64,000 nucleotides of DNA, taken from positions 44,644 through 108,643 of the forward strand of contig NZ_BONI01000023.1 in assembly GCF_016862635.1 (NCBI RefSeq), read 5' to 3'. The stretch comes from Catellatospora coxensis. GTDB taxonomy: Bacteria > Actinomycetota > Actinomycetes > Mycobacteriales > Micromonosporaceae. The notes beneath the pieces are model-generated. The model had not been told where the DNA came from. It searched no databases and saw only the letters and a list, made by a program, of their open reading frames with translations. A program made the translations under genes and the position numbers. Shown here piece after piece: positions 17,877 to 28,102 of the stretch (within the stretch, counting starts at the first letter, position 1; every line of letters starts with the position of its first letter).

Positions 17877-18248
17877 ATGCGTCGCCTGCTCACCACCGCC
17901 GCCCTGACCATGGGGCTGGTGCTCGTCGCCTCACCCGCCTACGCGTTCGCCCACAACAGGGTCGTCAACCCCTGGGCGCACACCATCCTGGACGTGCTCA
18001 CCCTGGCCGTCGTGCTGTCGCCGATCGCGACGGCGTTCACGTGGGGCTCCCAGCACCGCGGCCGGATGCTCGCCCTGATCGCGCTCGTTCAGCTGCCGGT
18101 CGCGATCATCGCGTTCGTCCCGATCCTCAACCCGGCCCTGCACGCGGCGCTGCTCGTGGCCGCGCTGGCACTGACCGGCACGTCACTGTGGCTGGTCCGC
18201 CGCCACGCCGCGGCCACCGCGGCCGAAGCGGCCACGGTCACCGAGTAG
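17877..18248 (+). CDS. Small membrane protein with signal peptide
   Basis: Function not recognised. A 123-aa protein from ATG 17877, with GGAGGT at good spacing. It has an N-terminal signal or anchor (RLLTTAALTMGLVLVASPAYA) and three further hydrophobic helices (DVLTLAVVLSPIATA, LIALVQLPVAIIAFVPIL, ALLVAALALTGTSLWLV), ending in an Ala/Glu-rich cytoplasmic tail. It is divergent from a Tat-exported copper oxidase; a link to copper or electron transport is only a guess from position. Confidence 0.65.
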   Translation: MRRLLTTAALTMGLVLVASPAYAFAHNRVVNPWAHTILDVLTLAVVLSPIATAFTWGSQHRGRMLALIALVQLPVAIIAFVPILNPALHAALLVAALALTGTSLWLVRRHAAATAAEAATVTE

Positions 18249-18300
18249 CCGTCCCGGCTACTCCCCCCGCGCTGCTCTCCTTCCCCCGGGCAGCGCCCGG

Positions 18301-18331
18301 CGGCCCGCCGGCCTTCACGGCCTGCGGGCCG
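18301..18331. terminator. Hairpin between convergent genes
   Basis: A 13-bp stem with one mismatch (CGGCCCGCCGGCC / GGCCTGCGGGCCG) and a 5-nt loop overlaps the stop codon of the gene at 18315-18704 and follows the small membrane protein gene. A bidirectional terminator is inferred. Confidence 0.5.
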
Positions 18332-18704
18332 CAGTCGGGTGATCCGTCCACGATCCGTCGGCGGCCCGCACCCGCAGCCCGACCACCCGGTCGGCGTCGC
18401 GGACGAATTCGACGTCGGGGCAGCCGTCCACCACCGGACCCCAGCCCTCGTCCGCGGACGACAGGGTGTGCGACCGGCAGTGCTTCTCGTCGACGTAACC
18501 CCAGGCCATCAGCAGGTCCCGGCCCGCCAGCGTGTAGTGGCCGACGCTGGCCAGCCGCCCGTCCGGCAGGCCGCACCGGTAGAAGCGGGCCGCCAGCTCC
18601 GGCACGGCGACGCCGTCCAGCTCGGCCTCCTCGGCGGTGCGGTGCAGCCGGTACTGGTCGAGGTCGGGAAGCCGCTGCGCTGCGATCTGCTGCGTGATGG
18701 TCAT
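18315..18704 (-). CDS. Hypothetical protein
   Basis: Function not recognised. A 129-aa soluble protein from ATG 18704 (MTITQQIAAQRL). The sequence VPELAARFYRCGLPDGRLASVGHYTL suggests a small alpha/beta domain; no signal peptide or helix spanning a membrane. A frame continues upstream to 18764, but that part is low in coding character. It lies 73 nt downstream of the yfcC-like gene on the same strand, so it may be the last gene of the arginine deiminase operon or stand alone. Confidence 0.5.
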   Translation of the reverse strand: MTITQQIAAQRLPDLDQYRLHRTAEEAELDGVAVPELAARFYRCGLPDGRLASVGHYTLAGRDLLMAWGYVDEKHCRSHTLSSADEGWGPVVDGCPDVEFVRDADRVVGLRVRAADGSWTDHPTAARRP

Positions 18705-18777
18705 GTCGTGCTCAACGACGCGGCCACCTCGACGCTGCGACCAGGCGTTTTCCGAACCGGACAAGGACGCGCGGCGG

Positions 18778-20274
18778 TCAGAGCAGCAGCGCGGCGAGGC
18801 CGAGCAGGACGACGGTGACCCCGGCCAGGATCGCCAGCAGGGGCCACACCCAGCGCAGGTAACGGCCGTAGGGCACCCGGGCGATGGCCAGGCCGCCCAT
18901 GACGACCGCCGACGTCGGGATGAACAGGTTCATCAGGCCGGAGGCGCTCTGGTAGGCGGTGACGACCAGGTCCTGCGGCACGCCGAGGAACGACGCGAGC
19001 GGCGCCATGATCGGCATGGCGACGGTGGCCAGGCCCGACGACGACGGGATGAGGAACGACAGCGGCAGGAACAAGGCGTACATGACGATCGAGAACGCGG
19101 CCGCGCCGACGTCGCCGAGGGCCAGTTCGGCCCAGTGCAGCACGGTGTCGGTGATCTGGCCGTTGTTCATGATCACTGTGATGCCGCGGGCGATGCCGAT
19201 GATGAGCGCGACGCCCAGCAGGTCGCGGCCGCCGTCGACGAACGCCTCGGTCAGCTCGCCCTCGCGCATCCGGCCCAGCAGGCCGATGAGGATCGCGAAC
19301 AGCAGGAACGAGGCGGTCATCTCCGGGAACCACCACCACAGGGTGGGCAGCGGAATGCCGAGGTCGGACCACGGGATGACGCCGTACATCATCACGACGA
19401 AGGCCAGCCCGAACACCGACAGGATCAGCTTGTGGCGGCCGGTCAGCGCGGCGGACGACGCCTCGTCGGACAGGTGGAAGTGGGCGTCGTTGTCGGCCTT
19501 CATGTCGTACACGGCCGAGGCCGCCGGATCGCGTTTGACCCTGGCGGCATAGCGCATGACGAAGGTGATGCCGGCCGCGAGGCACACCAGCAGGATGATC
19601 AGCCGCAGCAGGAAGCCCTGGCTGATCGGGATGCCCGCGAACCCGGACGCGATGCCGGTGGCGAACGGGTTGATGGTGGAGCCGAGCACGCCGATGCCGC
19701 AGCCCAGCAGCAGCACGGCCGCGCCGGTCAGGGTGTCGTAGCCGGCCGCGACGAGCACCGCGATGACGAGGCTGTAGAAGGCCAGGCTCTCCTCGGCCAT
19801 GCCGAAGGTGGTGCCGCCGAGGGCGAAGACGCTCATCAGGATCGGGATCATCCAGCGCTCGCGGCCGTGCAGGCGCTGCACGAGCCGCCCGATGCCGGCC
19901 TGGATGGCGCCGGTGCGCATGGTGACGCCGAGGAAGCCGCCGATGACGATGATGAACAGCGCGACGTCGATGGCCCCGAACAGCACGCCCGTGTTGTAGT
20001 AGCTGATCTTCCCGGCGGCGTCCTCGATGCCGTAGAGGCCGTTGATCGGCGCGGTCAGCGAGTCGATGATGATCCGCTGCGGGCTGGCGGGCACCTCGTG
20101 GTAGGTGCCGGGCACCGGGTTGCCGTCGGCGTCGAGCTCGTAGCTTCCGGCGGGCACCAGCCAGGTCGCGATCGCCATCAGCACGATCAGGGCGAACAGG
20201 ATGGTGTACGCCGAGGGCAGGGTGAAGCGCCGCCGGCCCGCCGGGGTGGCCGGCTCAGTCGTCTGGGCCGTCAT
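18778..20274 (-). CDS. YfcC family transporter, likely arginine/ornithine exchanger
   Basis: A 498-aa integral membrane protein with about 12 hydrophobic segments. The family signature is seen in GGTTFGMAEESLAFY and in GCGIGVLGSTINPFATGIASG near the middle, with an equivalent IPSSSGLATVAMPIMAPL in the second half, the two re-entrant loops of this superfamily. In several Firmicutes the ArcD of the arginine deiminase operon belongs to this YfcC family and exchanges arginine for ornithine; the arc genes immediately upstream make that role likely here. Its ATG overlaps the end of the NhaC-type gene by 20 nt, so translation is coupled. Confidence 0.88.
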   Translation of the reverse strand: MTAQTTEPATPAGRRRFTLPSAYTILFALIVLMAIATWLVPAGSYELDADGNPVPGTYHEVPASPQRIIIDSLTAPINGLYGIEDAAGKISYYNTGVLFGAIDVALFIIVIGGFLGVTMRTGAIQAGIGRLVQRLHGRERWMIPILMSVFALGGTTFGMAEESLAFYSLVIAVLVAAGYDTLTGAAVLLLGCGIGVLGSTINPFATGIASGFAGIPISQGFLLRLIILLVCLAAGITFVMRYAARVKRDPAASAVYDMKADNDAHFHLSDEASSAALTGRHKLILSVFGLAFVVMMYGVIPWSDLGIPLPTLWWWFPEMTASFLLFAILIGLLGRMREGELTEAFVDGGRDLLGVALIIGIARGITVIMNNGQITDTVLHWAELALGDVGAAAFSIVMYALFLPLSFLIPSSSGLATVAMPIMAPLASFLGVPQDLVVTAYQSASGLMNLFIPTSAVVMGGLAIARVPYGRYLRWVWPLLAILAGVTVVLLGLAALLL

Positions 20275-21778
20275 GGCCGCCTCCTGTCGGTGCCGGCTGG
20301 CCCGCGGTGGGCACGGGCTCGGGTGGCACGCCCGGGGTCTTGAAGCCGAGGTAGCCGTAGGCGATGTCGAGCAGCGGGCTGAGGATGTTGAAGAAGCAGT
20401 ACGGCAGGTACGCGACCGTCGGCACGCCGAGCACCCCGGAGATGTACGCGCCGCAGGTGTTCCACGGCACCAGCACGGAGGTGACGGTGCCCGAGTCCTC
20501 CACCGCCCGGGACAGCACCTGCGGAGCCAGGCCGCGGCGGGCGAACTCGTCGCGGAACATGCGCGCGGGCAGCACGTCGGCGACGTACTGGTCGCCGGCG
20601 ATGGCGTTGAGGCCGACGCCGCTGGCGTTGACCGACATGATCAGCGCACCCCGGCTGCGGGCGCGGGCCACGATCGGAGCGAGCAGGCGCTGCAGGAACC
20701 CGGCATGTTCCATGATCGCGGCGAACGACAGCGCGCCGAGGATCAACCAGACCGTGGTGAGCATGCTCGCCATGCCGCCGCGGGAGAACAGCTGGTCGAC
20801 CTTGGGCGCACCGGTGTTGCTGACGAACCCGATGGCCATCGCCTCGAAGATCGCCTTGGCGGCGGTGGCGACCGGGCCCAGCGACGGATCGTCGACGAAG
20901 GCGCGCACCGCGGCGGGCTGGGTGAACGGGGCGAGCAGCCCGGCGAACAGCGCCGAGCCGAGGATGGCCAGGAACGGCGGCACGCGGCGGGCCGCGAACC
21001 AGACCAGCAGCACCAGCGGGAGCAGGCAGACCACGGAGACGTTGTAGGCGCGCTCCAGGGCTTCCTCGGCGGCGGCGGTGCTGGCCGCCGTCTCCGGCCG
21101 GGTCCGCAGCCCGATGATGAGGAAGAGAACGAGGCTGACGCCGAGGGCGGGCACGGCGGTCCAGGCCATGTTGCGGATGTGCTCGCCCACCGTCAGGCCG
21201 CGGCCGACGAGTTTCGGGACCAGGATCGTGGTCTCCGACAGCGGCGTCATCTTGTCGCCGAAGTACGCCCCGCAGATCACCGCCCCGGCCGCCGCGGCCG
21301 TGGACAGCCCCATCACCGTGGCCATGCCGACGAACGCGACGCCGAGCGTGCCGGCGGTCGTCCAGGAACTGCCGGTGACCATGCCGACCAGCGCGCAGAC
21401 CAGCGTGGCGGTAAAGAAGAACCAGGCCGGGCTGACCAGCCGGATGCCGTAGTCGACGACGGTCGGGATGGTGCCGGCCATGTTCCAGGTGCCGATCAGC
21501 GCGCCGACCGCGAGCAGGATGAACACGGCCCCGAGCGCGGAGGTGACCCCGCCGACGGCGGCGTCGGCGACGGACGCGACGGTGTGGCCGTTCTTGAACG
21601 CGACGAGGCTCGCGAACGCGGCGGCCAGTAGCAGCGCGACCTGCAGTGGGCCGTCGGTGGCGGCGGTGCCGAACAGGGCGATGGTGGTGGCCAGCAGCGC
21701 GATGAGGACGACGACCGGGGCGAGCGCGTCGAGCAGCGTCGGCGCGCGGGGCGGCTGCCGGGAAGGCTGGTCAGCCAT
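20255..21778 (-). CDS. NhaC family Na+/H+ antiporter
   Basis: A 507-aa membrane protein of the NhaC type within the ion transporter superfamily, with about 11 helices. Characteristic segments are GMVTGSSWTTAGTLGVAF, AAGAVICGAYFGDKMTPLSETT and the C-terminal NTCGAYISGVLGV. Exchange of external H+ for Na+ is the usual role, though relatives in arginine catabolic operons may move amino acids instead. Start ATG 21778 overlaps the preceding 50-codon gene by 8 nt. It sits between that small gene and the YfcC-like exchanger, so the operon carries two different secondary transporters. Confidence 0.88.
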   Translation of the reverse strand: MADQPSRQPPRAPTLLDALAPVVVLIALLATTIALFGTAATDGPLQVALLLAAAFASLVAFKNGHTVASVADAAVGGVTSALGAVFILLAVGALIGTWNMAGTIPTVVDYGIRLVSPAWFFFTATLVCALVGMVTGSSWTTAGTLGVAFVGMATVMGLSTAAAAGAVICGAYFGDKMTPLSETTILVPKLVGRGLTVGEHIRNMAWTAVPALGVSLVLFLIIGLRTRPETAASTAAAEEALERAYNVSVVCLLPLVLLVWFAARRVPPFLAILGSALFAGLLAPFTQPAAVRAFVDDPSLGPVATAAKAIFEAMAIGFVSNTGAPKVDQLFSRGGMASMLTTVWLILGALSFAAIMEHAGFLQRLLAPIVARARSRGALIMSVNASGVGLNAIAGDQYVADVLPARMFRDEFARRGLAPQVLSRAVEDSGTVTSVLVPWNTCGAYISGVLGVPTVAYLPYCFFNILSPLLDIAYGYLGFKTPGVPPEPVPTAGQPAPTGGGHDGPDD

Positions 21779-21923
21779 CGCGGACGTCCGTGGCGGCGGG
21801 CGGGGCCAGGCTGCCGTCGATCTGCGGGCCGTGGTGGTGGGCGATGCCGCGGGCGTACGCGAGCAGCATGAAGATCGCCAGGACGGCGACGATGACCAGC
21901 AGCACGCGCCGGAAGTCGGGCAT
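21771..21923 (-). CDS. 50-residue single-helix membrane protein within the arc operon
   Basis: A small gene between arcA and the NhaC-type gene. From ATG 21923 it encodes MPDFRRVLLVIVAVLAIFML followed by LAYARGIAHHHGPQ and an acidic Ala/Pro-rich tail, 50 aa in all: one transmembrane helix and a short tail with three consecutive His. It starts 10 nt after the arcA stop, has AGGCGG at suitable spacing, and its stop codon overlaps the ATG of the antiporter by 8 nt. Tight packing and nearly pure G/C third positions support a real gene. It could be a subunit or regulator of the transporters; no family recognised. Confidence 0.65.
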   Translation of the reverse strand: MPDFRRVLLVIVAVLAIFMLLAYARGIAHHHGPQIDGSLAPPAATDVRDG

Positions 21924-21933
21924 CTCCCGCCGC

Positions 21934-23199
21934 CTACAGCGGGTCGCGCAGCAGCGGGCAGGTCATGCAGTGCCCGCCGCCGCGGCCCTTGCCGAGTTCG
22001 AAGCCCTCGATGGTGACGACCTCGATGCCGAAGGCGCGCATCTTGGCGATGGTGTGCTCGTTGCGCTCGTACGCGACGACCACGCCCGGCGACAGGGCCA
22101 CCACGTTGTTGCCGTCGTCCCACTGCTCGCGTTCCTGCTGGTAGGCGTCGCCGCCGGTCTCCACGACCCGCAGCCGGCCGACGCCGAGCGCGTCAGCCAT
22201 GGCCGTCAGCAGGTCGGGCTCCTGCGTGACGTGGAACGGCGCGCCGTCGGTGCGGCCGGGGCGCAGGCTGATCGCGCGCACGTTCTCGACGACCTTCGGG
22301 TAGACGGTGACCGCGTCGCGGTCGAGCATCGTCATCACCGTGTCCAGGTGCATGTGCGCGCGGTCCTTGCTCATCACCACGGCGATGACCCGCTCGGCCG
22401 CGCCGCGGGTGAACAGCGCCCGCGCCAGCTGCTCGATCATGCGGGCCTGGGTCCGCTCGCTCATGCCGATCAGCACGGTGCCGTTGCCGATCGGCTGCAC
22501 GTCACCGCCTTCGAGGGTGGACCGGCCGAAGTCGACGACGTTGAACCGGCCGTCGTCGCCCAGTTCCGGATACCAGTAGTCGAACCTGGCCTCGGCGAAC
22601 ATCGGGTGCGCCCGGTAGATCGCGGCGACGTTGTAGGCCTCGGGCCGCCGGGCGGGCCAGTACATCGGGTTGACCGAGACGCCGCCGTAGATCCAGCACG
22701 ACGAGTCGCGGGTGAACAGCGTGTTGGGCAGCGGCGGCAGCACGAACGCGCTGTCGTCCTGCGCGGCGGCGGCCGGCAGCGAGGTGGCCCGGTAGCGGCC
22801 GAGGTCGAGCTGCGCCTCGGCGACGGTCAGGCCGCCGATGAGGTGGCGGGCCAGCTCCTGCGGCGGCAGCGCCTCCAGCGCCTGCCGGACCGCGTCGACC
22901 AGGGACAGGCCGACGGTGTACTCCGACGCCGAAAGCTCGATCATCCGCTGCCGGGCCGGCTCGCTGGCGGCCAGCGCCTGCCCGAGCAGTTCCTGGAGGT
23001 GGAAGACCTCCACGCCGCGTTCGCGCATCCGGGCGACGAACTGGTCGTGCTCGTACTGGGCCCGCTCGACCCACAGCACGTCGTCGAACAGCAGGTCGTC
23101 GTGGTTGGACGGGGTCAGCCGCCGCAGGCTCAGGTCAGGCCGGTGCACCATGACCTTGCGCAGCGTGCCGACCTCCGAGTGGACCCCGAACTCCGCCAT
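21934..23199 (-). CDS. arcA: Arginine deiminase
   Basis: A 421-aa arginine deiminase, the usual length. It hydrolyses L-arginine to citrulline and ammonia in the cytoplasm. Active-site features are the C-terminal nucleophile Cys in [15 protein letters not shown], the [13 protein letters not shown] and [10 protein letters not shown] segments carrying the guanidinium-binding acids, and HMHLDTV with the catalytic His. Start ATG 23199 ([11 protein letters not shown]) lies 3 nt after the arcC stop. Together with arcB and arcC the whole pathway is encoded, giving one ATP per arginine plus ammonia, useful without oxygen or in acid. Confidence 0.96.
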   Translation of the reverse strand: MAEFGVHSEVGTLRKVMVHRPDLSLRRLTPSNHDDLLFDDVLWVERAQYEHDQFVARMRERGVEVFHLQELLGQALAASEPARQRMIELSASEYTVGLSLVDAVRQALEALPPQELARHLIGGLTVAEAQLDLGRYRATSLPAAAAQDDSAFVLPPLPNTLFTRDSSCWIYGGVSVNPMYWPARRPEAYNVAAIYRAHPMFAEARFDYWYPELGDDGRFNVVDFGRSTLEGGDVQPIGNGTVLIGMSERTQARMIEQLARALFTRGAAERVIAVVMSKDRAHMHLDTVMTMLDRDAVTVYPKVVENVRAISLRPGRTDGAPFHVTQEPDLLTAMADALGVGRLRVVETGGDAYQQEREQWDDGNNVVALSPGVVVAYERNEHTIAKMRAFGIEVVTIEGFELGKGRGGGHCMTCPLLRDPL

Positions 23200-23202
23200 G
23201 AC

Positions 23203-24126
23203 TCACCCCGTTCCCTCTGCGGCGACCACCTGGGTGCCCGCCGCGCCGTGCACGACGTCCTCGATCTGCGCCAGGCTGCCGATCGCGGCGCGCCTGCCCG
23301 TGTGCTGCACGAACCGCACGGCGGCGGCGACCTTTGGGCCCATCGACCCGGCGGCGAACGCCTGCCCGGTCAGCTCTTCCGGCGCGACCTGGCCGAGGGC
23401 ACGTTGCCGGTCGGTACCCCAGTCGAGGTACACGGCGTCGACGTCGGTGGCCATGACGAACACGTCGGCGTCGACCTCGCGGGCCAGCAGCTCACCGGCG
23501 AAGTCCTTGTCGATGACGGCTTCGACGCCGGTCAGGGTGCGGGTGCCCGGTTCGTACATGGTCGGCACGCCCCCACCCCCGCCGCAGATGACCACGACGC
23601 CGCGTTCGATGAGCCAGCGGATCGGCCGGATCTCGAAGATCCGCTTCGGTTCCGGAGAGGGCACCACGCGCCGCCACTGGTCGCCGTCGGGTTTGACCGT
23701 CCAGCCCTTGTCCGATGCGAGCTGTTCGGCCTGCTCTCGGTCGTAGACGGGGCCGACGAACTTGCTCGGGTCGGCGAACGCGGGATCCGCCTGGTCCACC
23801 TCGATCATGGTGAGGATGGTGGCCAGCGCGGCGGCCTCGGGCAGCAGGTTGCCCAGCTCCTGCTCGATGACGTACCCGATCATGCCTTCGGTCTGCGCGC
23901 CGAGCACGTCCAGCGGGAAGGGCTCCGCGCCGGGGTAGGCGGCGCCCTGCAGCGCCAGCAGCCCGACCTGCGGGCCGTTGCCGTGGGTGAGCACGAGCTC
24001 GTGCTCGCGGGCGAGCGCGGCCAGCATCGGCGCGGCGGTACGCACGTTGGCCCGCTGCGCCTGGGCGGTCATCGGCTCGCCCCGGCGCAGCAGCGCGTTG
24101 CCGCCCAGGGCCACCACGATCCGCAT
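23203..24126 (-). CDS. arcC: Carbamate kinase
   Basis: A 307-aa carbamate kinase of normal length. It transfers phosphate from carbamoyl phosphate to ADP, the ATP-yielding last step of the arginine deiminase pathway. Family motifs: VVALGGNAL at the N-terminus, [21 protein letters not shown] and the C-terminal [13 protein letters not shown]. Start ATG 24126 is 2 nt beyond the arcB stop, so the two are translationally coupled. Confidence 0.96.
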   Translation of the reverse strand: MRIVVALGGNALLRRGEPMTAQAQRANVRTAAPMLAALAREHELVLTHGNGPQVGLLALQGAAYPGAEPFPLDVLGAQTEGMIGYVIEQELGNLLPEAAALATILTMIEVDQADPAFADPSKFVGPVYDREQAEQLASDKGWTVKPDGDQWRRVVPSPEPKRIFEIRPIRWLIERGVVVICGGGGGVPTMYEPGTRTLTGVEAVIDKDFAGELLAREVDADVFVMATDVDAVYLDWGTDRQRALGQVAPEELTGQAFAAGSMGPKVAAAVRFVQHTGRRAAIGSLAQIEDVVHGAAGTQVVAAEGTG

Positions 24127-24128
24127 GG

Positions 24129-25130
24129 TCAGTCCCCGATCGTGGCCACGAGCACCGCCTTGATCGTGTGCAGGCGGTTCTCGGCCTGGTCGAACACGAT
24201 CGAGTGCGGCGATTCGAACACCTCGTCGGTCACTTCCAGGGCGTCCAGGCCGAACTGCTGGAAGATCTGCTCGCCGACCTTGGTGTCGCGGTTGTGGAAC
24301 GCCGGCAGGCAGTGCATGAAGCGCACCCGCGGGTTGCCGGTCCGGCCGATCAGGTCCATGTTCACCTGGTACGGCTTGAGCAGCTCGATGCGCTCGGCCC
24401 ACACGGACGGGTCCTCCCCCATCGACACCCACACGTCGGTGTAGAGGTAGTCGACGCCGCGTACGCCCTCGTCGAGGTCGGCGGTCAGGGTGAGCCGCGC
24501 GCCGGTCTCGGCGGCGATCTCGTGGCAGGTCTTGACGAGGTCCTCGCGCGGCCACAGGTGCTCGGGCGCGCACAGCCGCACGTCCATGCCGAACTTGCAG
24601 CCGCCGACCATCAGCGAGTTGCCCATGTTGTTGCGGGCGTCGCCGAGGTAGCAGAACGCCACGTCGTGCAGCGGCTTGTCGCTGTGCTCGGACATGGTGA
24701 GCATGTCGGCCAGGATCTGGGTGGGGTGGAACTCGTCGGTCAGGCCGTTGTAGACCGGCACGCCGGCGTATGCCGCCAGCGTCTCCACCTGCTGCTGCGC
24801 CGAGCCGCGGTACTCGATGGCGTCGAAGGTGCGCCCGAGCACCCGGGCGGTGTCCTTCATCGACTCCTTGTGGCCGATCTGCGAGCCGGTCGGGTCCAGG
24901 TAGGTGACCTGCGCGCCCTGGTCGTGGGCGGCGGTCTCGAACGCGGTGCGGGTGCGGGTCGAGGTCTTCTCGAAGATCAGCGCGATCTCCCGGCCGCGCA
25001 GCCGGGGCTGCTCGTAGCCGCCGCGTTTGGCGGCCTTCAGCTCGGCCGACAGCTGCAGCAGGTACTGCAGCTCCGCCGGGGTGAAGTCGAGCTCCTTGAG
25101 GAAGCTGCGGTTACGAAGGTTGAAGGCCAT
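24129..25130 (-). CDS. arcB: Ornithine carbamoyltransferase, catabolic
   Basis: A 333-aa ornithine carbamoyltransferase. The carbamoyl phosphate site STRTRT (within [13 protein letters not shown]) and the HCLP motif ([11 protein letters not shown]) are intact, as is the ornithine-binding DVWVSMGE. Length and its place between arcC and a P-type ATPase indicate the catabolic enzyme, which runs phosphorolysis of citrulline to ornithine and carbamoyl phosphate. Start ATG 25130 has AGGAGG upstream. It lies 22 nt after the ATPase stop. Confidence 0.96.
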   Translation of the reverse strand: MAFNLRNRSFLKELDFTPAELQYLLQLSAELKAAKRGGYEQPRLRGREIALIFEKTSTRTRTAFETAAHDQGAQVTYLDPTGSQIGHKESMKDTARVLGRTFDAIEYRGSAQQQVETLAAYAGVPVYNGLTDEFHPTQILADMLTMSEHSDKPLHDVAFCYLGDARNNMGNSLMVGGCKFGMDVRLCAPEHLWPREDLVKTCHEIAAETGARLTLTADLDEGVRGVDYLYTDVWVSMGEDPSVWAERIELLKPYQVNMDLIGRTGNPRVRFMHCLPAFHNRDTKVGEQIFQQFGLDALEVTDEVFESPHSIVFDQAENRLHTIKAVLVATIGD

Positions 25131-25152
25131 GACGGGATTCCTCCTGGCGGGG

Positions 25153-27909
25153 TCAGGCCGGCGCCGGGACCGGTTCGACGAGCAGCGGCAGGCTCTGGCG
25201 GGCGCGCCGGCGCAGCACCACCTTGATCAGCTCCTCCACCACGAGCAGGGTCAGCGCGAGCCCGATGCAGATCAGCCACTGGTTGAGGTTGAGCCCGGTG
25301 GTGCCGAAGATGCGCTCCAGCGGGTCGAGCAGGGTGACCGCGAGGATGGCCAGCAGCGCGAAGCCGTACCGGCGCAGCTGGGCGATGCCGGGGATCGCGT
25401 CCCGGTCGAAGACCGTGTCGACCTGGTCCCGGGACAGCAGCCCGCCGACCAGGTGGAACAGCGACAGCGTGGTCAGCAGCATGGTCGCCCCGAGCACCGG
25501 CCCGCCGTGCGCATGCCCGAGCTGGTACGCCGCCAGCGACCCGACCGTCATCACCGCGCCCTGCACGCACAGCCGCACCCAGTTGGCCCTGGACAGCACC
25601 GGTGCGCCGACCGGGCGCGGCGCGCGCCGCATCAGCCCCGACGTCGGCTGGTCGAAGCCCAGGGCGATCGCGATCGGGATGTCGATGACCATGTTCAGCC
25701 ACAGGATCTGCAGCGGGTTCAGCGGCTGCCCGCCGGCGATGTTCAGGACGCCCGCGCACAGGAAGATCGCGATGTAGGCGACCAGGGTCGACATCTGGAA
25801 CCGCAGGTACTTGAGCAGGTTGTCGTAGAGGCCGCGGCCGTACTCGACGGCCTTGACGATGGTGGCGAAGTTGTCGTCGGTGAGGATCATGACGGCGGCC
25901 TCCTTGGAGACCTCCGTGCCGGTGATGCCCATCGCCACGCCGATGTCGGCGGCCTTGAGCGCCGGGGCGTCGTTGACGCCGTCGCCGGTCATCGCCACGA
26001 TGTTGCCGCTGGTCTTGAGCAGCCGCACCAGCCGCAGCTTGTCCTCCGGCGCGACCCGGGCGATCACCCCGATGTCGGGCAGCTGGGCGAGCAGCTCCTC
26101 GTCGCTCATACCGGCGAACTGGGTGCCGGTCACCGCACGGCCCTCGATGCCCAGCTCCTGGGCGATCGCCGCGGCGGTCGTCGCATGGTCGCCGGTGATC
26201 ATCCGGACCCGGATGCCGGCGGCGCGGCACTCCGCGATGGCCGCCTTCGCCTCGGCGCGCGGCGGGTCGACGATGCCGACCATCGCCAGCAGCGTCAGGT
26301 CCCGGACCTGCTCGATCAGGTTCGCCGACGGGTCGAACCCGGCCGGGTCGAAGTCGCGCTGGGCCACCACCATGACCCGTTCGCCGGCGGCGGCGATGCG
26401 GTCGTTGGCGTCGGAGGCCAGCTGCCGGTTGTCGTCGGTGACCGCGATGATCGTGCCGTCGGGCTCGCGGTAGGACGAGGCGCGGGCGATCAGCACGTCC
26501 GGGGCGCCCTTGACGTAGCAGCGGACCACCGGTTTGCCGCCGTCCCCGGTGATCTTGTGGAACGTGGCCATGAACTTGTAGTCGGAGTCGAACGGCACCT
26601 CCGCGATCCGCGGGTACGCCGCGCGGGTCTGCGTGATGTCCAGCCCGCCCTTGGCCCCCAGCACGATCAGCGCGCCCTCGGTCGGGTCGCCGATCAGCCG
26701 GTCGCCGTCGAGCACCGCGTCGGCGCACAGCACCATCGGCAGCAGGTACGCGTCAAGGTCGATCCGCTCGCCGCCGACGTGCTTGATCTCGCCCTCGGTC
26801 CGGTAGCCCTCCCCGGTGACGGTGAACCGGTTGCGGCCGGGGATCGCCAGCTCCCGGGCGGTCATCTTGTTCAGGGTCAGCGTGCCCGTCTTGTCGGAGC
26901 AGATCACCGACGTCGAGCCGAGGGTCTCCACCGCGGGCAGGCGCTTGACGATGGCGTTGCGCTGGGCGATCTCCCGGGTGCCGATCGACAGCAGCGCCGT
27001 GACCACGGCGGGCAGGCCGGTCGGGATCGCGGCCACGGCCAGCGCCACACCGGTGATGAACAGGGTGTTGAACGACTCGCCCCGGGCCAGGCCCAGCAGC
27101 ACGACCAGCACCAGCGCGATGCCCGCGATCGTCGCGATGATCTTCGAGAGGCTGTCGAGCTGCTTCTGCAGCGGCGTCTTGTCCGCCTCGGTCCCGGCCA
27201 GCAGGTGTGCGATGTGGCCGATCTCGGTGCCCATGCCGGTATCGGTCACGATCATCTCGCCGCGGCCCCGGGTCACCGAGGTGTTCATGTACGCGACGCT
27301 GACCCGGTCCCCCAGCGGCACCTCGGTCCCGGGGACCGGGTCGGCGGTCTTGGCGACCGGCAGGCTCTCCCCGGTCAGGGCCGCCTCCTCGATCTCCAGC
27401 GTCGCCGCGACCGTGATCCGGCCGTCGGCGGGCACCAGGTTGCCCGCCTCCATCAGCACGATGTCGCCGGGGACCAGCTGCTCGGCGTCGATCTCGACGG
27501 CTTGCCCGTCGCGGCGCACCCGGGCCACGGTCTTGAGCATCTGGGCCAGCGCCCGCACGCTCTCCTCGGCCTTGGCCTCCTGGCGCAGGCCGACGACCGC
27601 GTTGAACACGGTGAGGCCGACCAGCACCAGGGTGGTGCCCCACTCGCGGGTGACGAGCTGGTTCACCACCGCGGCGGTCAGCAGCACGATCTGCATGAAG
27701 TCGCGGTACTGGCGCACGAACGCCGCGAACGCGGACTCCTTCTTGCCGCCGGTCAGCCGGTTCGGGCCGTGCTTCGCCAGCCGCTCGGCGGCCTCCGCGG
27801 CGGTCAGCCCGCGTTCGGGCTGCACCTCGAACGCCTGGGCGACGTCGGCGGCGCTGCGCCCGTACCACGGCGTGGCGCTGCTTTTCCCGGCCTCCCCGTC
27901 CCCGTCCAT
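25153..27909 (-). CDS. P2-type cation-transporting ATPase with atypical ion site
   Basis: A 918-aa P-type ATPase with N-terminal cation ATPase domain, actuator (TGES in [12 protein letters not shown]), phosphorylation site DKTGTLT at 339-345, hinge [12 protein letters not shown] and a six-helix C-terminal domain, the architecture of SERCA/Na,K pumps. The ion-binding residues differ: helix 4 reads AAIPTGLPA where Ca2+ pumps have PEGLP, and helix 6 reads [10 protein letters not shown] where NxxTD is usual. The transported ion is therefore unclear. ATG 27909 follows AGGAAG; a frame upstream to 27990 is rejected as leaderless and basic. It is the first gene of the arc operon, only 22 nt before arcB, which points to ion or pH homeostasis during arginine catabolism. 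Confidence 0.92.
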   Translation of the reverse strand: MDGDGEAGKSSATPWYGRSAADVAQAFEVQPERGLTAAEAAERLAKHGPNRLTGGKKESAFAAFVRQYRDFMQIVLLTAAVVNQLVTREWGTTLVLVGLTVFNAVVGLRQEAKAEESVRALAQMLKTVARVRRDGQAVEIDAEQLVPGDIVLMEAGNLVPADGRITVAATLEIEEAALTGESLPVAKTADPVPGTEVPLGDRVSVAYMNTSVTRGRGEMIVTDTGMGTEIGHIAHLLAGTEADKTPLQKQLDSLSKIIATIAGIALVLVVLLGLARGESFNTLFITGVALAVAAIPTGLPAVVTALLSIGTREIAQRNAIVKRLPAVETLGSTSVICSDKTGTLTLNKMTARELAIPGRNRFTVTGEGYRTEGEIKHVGGERIDLDAYLLPMVLCADAVLDGDRLIGDPTEGALIVLGAKGGLDITQTRAAYPRIAEVPFDSDYKFMATFHKITGDGGKPVVRCYVKGAPDVLIARASSYREPDGTIIAVTDDNRQLASDANDRIAAAGERVMVVAQRDFDPAGFDPSANLIEQVRDLTLLAMVGIVDPPRAEAKAAIAECRAAGIRVRMITGDHATTAAAIAQELGIEGRAVTGTQFAGMSDEELLAQLPDIGVIARVAPEDKLRLVRLLKTSGNIVAMTGDGVNDAPALKAADIGVAMGITGTEVSKEAAVMILTDDNFATIVKAVEYGRGLYDNLLKYLRFQMSTLVAYIAIFLCAGVLNIAGGQPLNPLQILWLNMVIDIPIAIALGFDQPTSGLMRRAPRPVGAPVLSRANWVRLCVQGAVMTVGSLAAYQLGHAHGGPVLGATMLLTTLSLFHLVGGLLSRDQVDTVFDRDAIPGIAQLRRYGFALLAILAVTLLDPLERIFGTTGLNLNQWLICIGLALTLLVVEELIKVVLRRRARQSLPLLVEPVPAPA

Positions 27910-28102
27910 GGTCGCTCGCTTCCTGACGACATGGCCGCCCAGGCACAGCAAGCACCGATATACCGGGCCGGAAGGGCGTAAGCGACGCACCGATGCGAAA
28001 CACTATATTTCCGGCGGCCATAACACGTGCCCGATATGCGCAAGAGCTACACGACCAACGACGGCGACTACACCCCGTAACCGCCCACGGAAGCGCCGTG
28101 GT

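Noticed and set aside
25027..27981. Very long open frame on the plus strand opposite the P-type ATPase
   Set aside because: Its translation is Arg/Asp/Gln/Val-rich low complexity, a mirror of the high-GC codon usage of the true gene, with no domain and no ribosome binding site.
28036..28080. 14-codon frame (MRKSYTTNDGDYTP) upstream of the response regulator region
   Set aside because: No ribosome binding site, antisense to the promoter area of the ATPase operon, and too short to judge.
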